A DNA stretch of 64,000 nt, taken from NCBI GenBank assembly GCA_024280755.1, contig JAJRPN010000002.1, positions 50,374-114,373 of the forward strand, read 5' to 3'. Below the pieces are notes generated by a model that had not been told where the DNA came from, searched no databases, and saw only the letters and a program-made list of their open reading frames with translations. This DNA is from Planctomycetota bacterium. GTDB lineage: Bacteria > Planctomycetota > Phycisphaerae > Phycisphaerales > UBA1924. The translations under genes and the position numbers were made by a program. Positions 59,601 through 64,000 of this stretch are shown one piece after another (within the stretch, counting starts at the first letter, position 1; every line of letters starts with the position of its first letter).

Positions 59601-59804
59601 CTCTAGTTCCGTGTGATTCCGGGTGCCGTGAGACATCTTAAACCGAGGGATAAGAGCACGGTCAGAAATCGGATGTACAAACACCAGTATCGCTTTACAC
59701 AGATGTGATTCTACTCTGGAGTCTTGGATCTCAATGACCATTTGAGTATGATTCTCGTACTCAATCATCTTGGTTCAGCAAGAGCGAAATATATTTTTGA
59801 AACT

Positions 59805-60803
59805 TCATCGAGACTGTGCAATGAGATCTTCGATCATCTTTGCTACGAATCGGGCGGGAATCGCGGCGGTGTTGGCTCTGTCCATTCTCGCGATATTGAG
59901 CCCGATTGCGCGTCCATCAAGATCGATGAGGGGGCCGCCGCAATCGGAAGCATTGATCGGGGTGTCATGCAGAAACACGAGCGGGAAATCTCTAGACCGA
60001 TCGCTGACGGGGGAGGCCATCTCAGAAACAACTCGGAGAATCTCCCTTGTTCTTTGGCCCGCATCAGATGATTCAAGATGGTCATCGCTCATGCGTATCT
60101 TGCTATGAATGATTTCACCATTCGGACGGAGACGAGAGAGGGTGACAACACTGCCCTGCGTGCTATTTCGAAGACTCATCGCAAATGAGGCACCGTTACT
60201 GATTGGGGATCCGTTGACTGCGATGATAATTTCGCCTGGTTCGACGCCCGCTTGATGGGCTGGGCCTTGCTCATCAACCTCCTTGATTTGAGTCACGCTC
60301 TTTGTTCGTTCGACTTTGAGTCCCAGCATGTTTAAAATCGAGAAATATGGGCTTAGCCTCTGTGGGATCGCTTGATGACTCAGTGTCCCGAAACCGAGCA
60401 CTTGGGATGCTCCTGGAGTCACAACAAAGCTCCCAACCGACGGCGTAGCGGTCTCATCCCATTGGATCGGTGTAAGGTTCTTTGCGGCAATGCGGATCAG
60501 CGCCAGGTCGTTTGGTTCATCGGTTGCAATGACATCCGCGTCATATTGTGTGTTGCCAATTTCTACAGTGAACGATCCAGCGAGTTCGCTCGCCTTGCTT
60601 ACGACCAGCCCGTCCTGATCAACAACAACACCCATCGCAACAGGCTCGCCTTGGCTGTACAGTCGAACAACGCTCTGGGAGAATGGTGCCGTGAGCGGTT
60701 TGACGACCTCGATGAGATCTTGATCCGGTTTGTTTGTGCTGCCGTCCTCCAATCCTAAGATTTGGACATCGCCCTCGATTTCCATCTCTTTGAGCCGTTC
60801 CAT
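59805..60803 (-). CDS. Degenerate HtrA-like trypsin/PDZ protein, probably missing its 5' end
   Basis: From this ATG 332 residues are visible. They form a trypsin-like half (QSVVRLYSQGEPVAMGVVVDQDGLVVSKASEL, ...EPNDLALIRI), a PDZ domain (GPAHQAGVEPGEIIIAVNGSPISNGASFAMSLRN), and a Ser-box equivalent DCGGPLIDLDGRAIGLNI. The catalytic His position reads SKASEL and the Ser is replaced by Cys, so normal protease activity is unlikely. No signal peptide is present, yet the frame is open and protein-like (FEIDPSNPGRARELL) for 26 codons upstream, back to the TAA of the active-looking gene. That suggests loss of the 5' end by deletion. Confidence 0.7.
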   Translation of the reverse strand: MERLKEMEIEGDVQILGLEDGSTNKPDQDLIEVVKPLTAPFSQSVVRLYSQGEPVAMGVVVDQDGLVVSKASELAGSFTVEIGNTQYDADVIATDEPNDLALIRIAAKNLTPIQWDETATPSVGSFVVTPGASQVLGFGTLSHQAIPQRLSPYFSILNMLGLKVERTKSVTQIKEVDEQGPAHQAGVEPGEIIIAVNGSPISNGASFAMSLRNSTQGSVVTLSRLRPNGEIIHSKIRMSDDHLESSDAGQRTREILRVVSEMASPVSDRSRDFPLVFLHDTPINASDCGGPLIDLDGRAIGLNIARMDRANTAAIPARFVAKMIEDLIAQSR

Positions 60804-60881
60804 AAGAAGTTCTCGCGCCCGCCCTGGATTACTTGGGTCAATCTCGAACTTAAAGGATCGTGTTGAGTGAGACTGAGAAAC

Positions 60882-61835
60882 TTAATCGCTGTCGGTTGAT
60901 GGTTGGGTCTTGCTCGTTACGGTTGATTTAACGAGTTGTGTCTCACCTGATTCGATCATCTCTCTGATATGTGCGGGCAATTCAGAGAGATCCTGAACAA
61001 CATGGGTTGTCGACATCTCCTTGGTTGTGTTCGCCGCTTCGATCGGCGTGTCAAGACTTGATGCGTCTGGAGACTTAAGCCGATCCATAATGTATTGACC
61101 GAACTCTTGCCTTGCGAGAAGTTCGTTCATTCGTTGATGAACATCGTCAACCGGTGCGTGGAAACTATGCTCGCCTTGGAGCGCGCTGATTGCTCTATGC
61201 ACCCCGATGAGACGCCCCTCAAGATCAAAGAGCGGCCCACCCGAATCACCACTGATCAGTGATGCGGATGTCTGGATTCCAAGTCCTGGGTGCTTCATAA
61301 TGTCATGATCGAACACCCTGCTCACCCTGCTCACCCTGCTCACCCTGAGCACGCTTGAACGATCCGGTTGTCGCCCGCCGGGATGTCCCAATGCCAGACA
61401 CCATTGCCCCGGAATCGTCGTGTCAGCGAGTTCCACAAATGGATAAATTCCACCCTCAAGGATGATCGCGAGTGCAATATCTTTATCGTGGTCGCAGCCG
61501 AGTACACGAGCTGATAACACGCGCCCATCAGCCAGTGTAATCATGAGCTGTTCATCTGGGACACCCACGACATGTGCGGCCGTCAGAATCAGGCCATCCT
61601 CACGAATGATCGCCCCCGATCCGCTCCCGTATCCCGATCGGATCGAGACGGTCGCGCTGGTGATCCGATCAAGTACTCGCTTTGTATCTGCCTGGACCGA
61701 TTGAAGGTCTTGGATCGAGAGATGCCCAACCCCATTCGTCGGCGTATCTGACTGAGGTGGCTCAGGAGCCAACCCGAGCATGCTTGCTGCTGCCAGAACA
61801 GGGAAAATTCCTCTCGTATTCAAGTATTTCAACAC
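60882..61835 (-). CDS. Secreted trypsin-like (S1C/HtrA-type) serine protease
   Basis: A 317-residue exported protease. It starts at GTG with AGGAGA upstream and has a signal peptide (GIFPVLAAASMLGLAPE). The S1 triad is intact: GSGAIIREDGLILTAAHVVG (His), DHDKDIALAIIL (Asp) and SASLISGDSGGPLFDLEGRLIGVH (Ser). There is no PDZ domain; the C-terminal 90 residues are polar. Between the Asp and Ser regions a VLRVSRVSRVSRVF tract is encoded by a 9-base tandem repeat. HtrA-type enzymes degrade misfolded envelope proteins. The degenerate protease gene follows in the same frame after its TAA. Confidence 0.88.
   Translation of the reverse strand: MLKYLNTRGIFPVLAAASMLGLAPEPPQSDTPTNGVGHLSIQDLQSVQADTKRVLDRITSATVSIRSGYGSGSGAIIREDGLILTAAHVVGVPDEQLMITLADGRVLSARVLGCDHDKDIALAIILEGGIYPFVELADTTIPGQWCLALGHPGGRQPDRSSVLRVSRVSRVSRVFDHDIMKHPGLGIQTSASLISGDSGGPLFDLEGRLIGVHRAISALQGEHSFHAPVDDVHQRMNELLARQEFGQYIMDRLKSPDASSLDTPIEAANTTKEMSTTHVVQDLSELPAHIREMIESGETQLVKSTVTSKTQPSTDSD
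61314..61347. repeat. 9-bp tandem repeat inside the protease gene
   Basis: The unit CACCCTGCT occurs three times plus a seven-base partial copy. On the coding strand it gives repeated Arg-Val-Ser. Copy-number change would add or remove three residues without a frameshift. Confidence 0.9.
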
Positions 61836-62111
61836 AACTTCTCCTCAGTTTTTCTTCACATGCGGAAAATGCCCGCTCAGACTCTGAGATCATGTAGATG
61901 TTCGAGTATGGCGAATCTGGCAGTATATAGTAGTTTTATTCTGCAAACCCTGAATCAAATCAACCTCTAGAACCCTGAGGCTCGAGTTCTCATAACGCCA
62001 CAAGCTGAACTATATAGAGGGGCTCGCCCTCACTTCCAATGATGCAGGATCGGAAATAGCTCGTCGCAACACGAGAAGCTTGGGTGCAATACACAAGCTA
62101 CCGGTGTGGTC

Positions 62112-62918
62112 CTAATCATCATCACGGATCAGCTGTGTTATAAACTCATGGAATTCATCTTCGCCAACGCCGAGCATGCTCTCCAATGTTTCAAAGAACT
62201 GCTCGCCTGAACGCCCGGATCGAGTCAGCTTCATCACTTCATCAAAGCCGTGGCGATCGAGGACTTCCTCGCACAGAAAAGCAGAGATTACAAAGTAGGT
62301 AAAGTGCCGGCGGATCGATGATTTCCTGCCCTTATGAAACTCCTCAAGGAAGTTCATATCCGGGCGAGCTGCCAACTCATCCCGGAACTGCGACTTGAGG
62401 GTCTCGATGTCGTCACCACCAAGCCCATACCCACCGTAATACGCTGCCATCCCGTACACAAACGGCGGATAAAGATCGCCATCATCGTCGCAATAGCGGC
62501 TCATGTAGTCGACAAGATAATCGAAGATGAACCGCTCATTTCCGGTGCCCGTAAGAAACACCCGCCCATCATTGTCCATGAAACCCAGATCTTCTTTCAA
62601 CCAGTTGCACCGCGTGCAATCGTAAACGATGCCATAGGCTCTAAGAACCTCGTCCAGCGTCTCAAAGCAGAAGTATTCAAGATCCGTAGTCGGCATCCCG
62701 ACACGGGATTCAAAGTCCTTCTTAAAGCGAGCAAACTCCCCGGCCCGGGCCCGATCGAATAAACTTTGAAAGCGGTATCGAACTCCATCCACCTCCAGCA
62801 TATCGAGTGTACGCGTGCGATACTCGAAAGGGCTTCGGAAGCGGTAGCCGTCAGCATACGGATATGCGTGAAACTCGATGATCTTCTCGATCTGGTTGCC
62901 CTGTTCATGCGGGCTCAT
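62112..62918 (-). CDS. Hypothetical protein, downstream part of a gene split by an in-frame TAG
   Basis: Not recognised. From this ATG 268 residues are read, mostly helical and acidic, with aromatic clusters (FRSPFEYRTRTLDML, YPPFVYGMAAYYGGYGLGG) and a C-terminal helical region (HFTYFVISAFLCEEVLDRHGFDEVMKLTRSG). The end faintly recalls the C-terminal helices of gluzincin peptidases, but no HEXXH is present. The same frame continues upstream (PDGGKSFLISVAF) to a TAG that ends the gene at 62958, so both pieces were probably one secreted protein of about 399 codons. The 276-base gap to the protease gene on the left shows nothing. Confidence 0.65.
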   Translation of the reverse strand: MSPHEQGNQIEKIIEFHAYPYADGYRFRSPFEYRTRTLDMLEVDGVRYRFQSLFDRARAGEFARFKKDFESRVGMPTTDLEYFCFETLDEVLRAYGIVYDCTRCNWLKEDLGFMDNDGRVFLTGTGNERFIFDYLVDYMSRYCDDDGDLYPPFVYGMAAYYGGYGLGGDDIETLKSQFRDELAARPDMNFLEEFHKGRKSSIRRHFTYFVISAFLCEEVLDRHGFDEVMKLTRSGRSGEQFFETLESMLGVGEDEFHEFITQLIRDDD

Positions 62919-62957
62919 GAACGCTACAGAGATCAGGAAACTCTTGCCCCCGTCCGG

Positions 62958-63311
62958 CTAGAATGATTTCAACACTAAGGGTAAAGCTGAGGACGGATCC
63001 GGATCGGTGGCAAGGCGGCGCAGCGCTCCCATGAAGAACGAATGCCGCTGCTGGTCTTCGGTCGAGATATGACGATCCGTGATCTCCCCGCTTTGTACCG
63101 CAGTGATCATCGCCGAAAAGGATTCACCGAGTGCCGCCGCAATCAACTCATCCTCTGCGAAAACCGCACCACGATTCATCAGATACGGCGGTAACTCCTT
63201 CGCTTCGACTTTGTCGACGGGGGCTTGCGTTTGACTTGTCTCGGATGCAGACAATGGGCTCATGGCAAGGGTCGCCGCAATGAAGACGCTAAAGATGAAA
63301 TCTTTGTTCAT
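62958..63311 (-). CDS. Hypothetical exported protein, upstream part of the same split gene
   Basis: A 117-residue frame with a signal peptide (MNKDFIFSVFIAATLAMSPLSASETS), a polar helical region (DELIAAALGESFSAMITAVQSGEITDRHISTEDQQRHSFFMGALRRLATDPDPSS) and a sudden end LPLVLKSF-TAG. The ATG at 63311 is chosen because the signal peptide follows; the track's extra 63 residues are not export-like. Reading through the TAG leads directly into the next gene in the same frame. It is most likely the first third of a pseudogene or, less likely, of a recoded gene. Confidence 0.65.
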   Translation of the reverse strand: MNKDFIFSVFIAATLAMSPLSASETSQTQAPVDKVEAKELPPYLMNRGAVFAEDELIAAALGESFSAMITAVQSGEITDRHISTEDQQRHSFFMGALRRLATDPDPSSALPLVLKSF

Positions 63312-63860
63312 AAGAATCACTACCTCATTGCTGAGATAAAGTTGCTGATTTCTCCCGGATGGTATGCGAACATCCAGTTGTACCCACTCACTTCTCCGCA
63401 GCCCATCGATGAAGCATGCGGGGATACCAGTTGCCGAGGTGGTGCTCGGATAGGTTTTTACCACCCCGCTCAGGAGGCGATCTACTGTATAGAGCGGCAT
63501 TTTACTCGTTGGCTACTACGGAGTTCCAATAGCCTTCATTCTGATGAACAGCGGATTTTGTCCATTGAAGAAGTTGTTCGTGTGCTTGAGATTCAGTCAT
63601 CGTTTTGAGTATTTGCGTCCAAGCTGTGCTGATGGGCAAATGAATACCGTTTTCCCATTCACAGCGAGTGGTACAAACAATGGGGCAGATTATGGGCTAT
63701 TTCAGTAAATGGGTATAGCAGCGAGCAGTACCAGTAGTGCATTGCGGTTTTGCCATTAGCTTACAATCGTGGATCGACTGGCTCGCTCTCTAGAGCTAGC
63801 ACGCCGAAGACGCACTCATGAACTCGCCTGAGAGGTTCACGACGGACGAATCTGTCAAGC
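63312..63860. other. Non-coding or decayed stretch, no supportable gene
   Basis: About 550 bases between the signal-peptide ORF and the IS3-type element. ORFs on either strand are short and unlike any family I know. A 32-codon minus-strand frame at 63502-63600 (MTESQAHEQLLQW...) is open but unsupported. Confidence 0.45.
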
Positions 63861-64000
63861 TGACCTGCCCCCCAATAACTAGTCCATTCCTTATGCGAGT
63901 ATCCTCGTAGAATGGGCGTATTTGGAAGGCAGACAATCATGGCCAGGAAACGGCATTCAGCAGAGCAGATCATCAACAAGCTTCGTGAGGCCGAGGTCCA
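63861..64000 (+). mobile_element. IS3-family element, left end (continues beyond the window)
   Basis: It begins TGACCTGCCCCCCAATAAC, includes the small palindrome CGAGTATCCTCG, and leads into a transposase OrfA start at 63939. Three relics of the same end lie at 54024-54100, 58645-58702 and 59397-59470. The right end is outside the window, so intactness cannot be judged. Confidence 0.85.
63939..64000 (+). CDS. IS3-family transposase OrfA, N-terminus only
   Basis: The visible 20 codons read MARKRHSAEQIINKLREAEV, the typical start of the helix-turn-helix OrfA of IS3-family elements (pattern RKR-x-x-EQII-x-KLREAEV). OrfA binds the element ends and is usually joined to the DDE OrfB by a programmed -1 frameshift; OrfB would lie beyond the window. 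Confidence 0.88.
   Translation, partial: MARKRHSAEQIINKLREAEV

Noticed and set aside
62112-63311. Pyrrolysine or selenocysteine recoding of the in-frame stops
   Set aside because: One gene has TAG and the other junction has TAA, no recoding element is visible, and the region is rich in decayed genes, so mutation is simpler.
63225-63608. Plus-strand 127-residue ORF near the right edge
   Set aside because: Its first part is antisense to a signal peptide ORF and the rest matches nothing recognisable.

Overview
The window looks like a chromosomal segment of a planctomycete, most likely class Phycisphaerae. This is inferred from the gene content, not from any search. The supporting signs are PEP-CTERM-like tails, H-X9-DG pilin-like proteins with a FTLIELLVVIAIIALLIGIL leader, two secreted proteins ending in a paired GC-type dockerin-like module (NFFDVSAFL / FFDISAFL), a Cys-for-Ser trypsin-like protein, a planctomycete-style tyrosine recombinase, and dispersed inverted repeats starting ACGAGCCGCGACCG. 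Gram-negative envelope genes (GT9 heptosyltransferase-like, gmhB, LpxL-like acyltransferase, GT4 glycosyltransferases) point to an outer membrane with LPS-like glycolipid.

Layout. 1-6.3 kb: end of a pilin-like gene, gmk, a four-gene minus-strand run of secreted or membrane proteins, and two LPS-core genes. 6.3-17 kb: a zinc-ribbon membrane protein, class I aldolase, two glycosyltransferases flanking a SRAP DNA-protein crosslink gene, then leuS-purB. 17-24 kb: mgtC, a decayed M48 peptidase tail, a LuxR-type regulator, a dockerin-anchored protein, and a plus-strand run with an acyltransferase, a response regulator and two small genes. 24-36 kb: miaA, nadA, lemA with its partner, a nuclease-EVE-like protein, pyruvate phosphate dikinase with a histone-H1-like lysine tail, pabB, a PilZ protein, a TlpA-like protein and trpC. 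37-45.5 kb: a CPBP protease, three overlapping tandem paralogues behind a secreted protein, trpS, a MauE-like protein, a class IV aminotransferase, and a repeat-rich stretch with zinc-ribbon membrane proteins. 45.5-53.6 kb: dnaE, fic, ubiX, a lipoprotein and pyrB. Housekeeping genes are ordinary and mostly single or in short runs.

From tRNA-Ala(GGC) at 53.8 kb to the right edge the character changes. There are four copies of one IS3-type left end (one with the start of its transposase at the window edge), a tyrosine recombinase, three copies of a second short repeat, an internally deleted phosphotransferase gene, an isochorismatase-family hydrolase whose stop codon lies in an IS end, a tandem pair of trypsin-like proteins (one active-looking, one degenerate and lacking its 5' end), and a secreted protein split by an in-frame TAG. 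This reads as a decaying accessory island, possibly entered through the tRNA gene.

The window carries at least five families of long imperfect inverted repeats between genes (called A to E here). No CRISPR array, rRNA or riboswitch was recognised. Start codons were moved from the ORF-track positions wherever a downstream ATG with a Shine-Dalgarno-like sequence and the expected family N-terminus fitted better.
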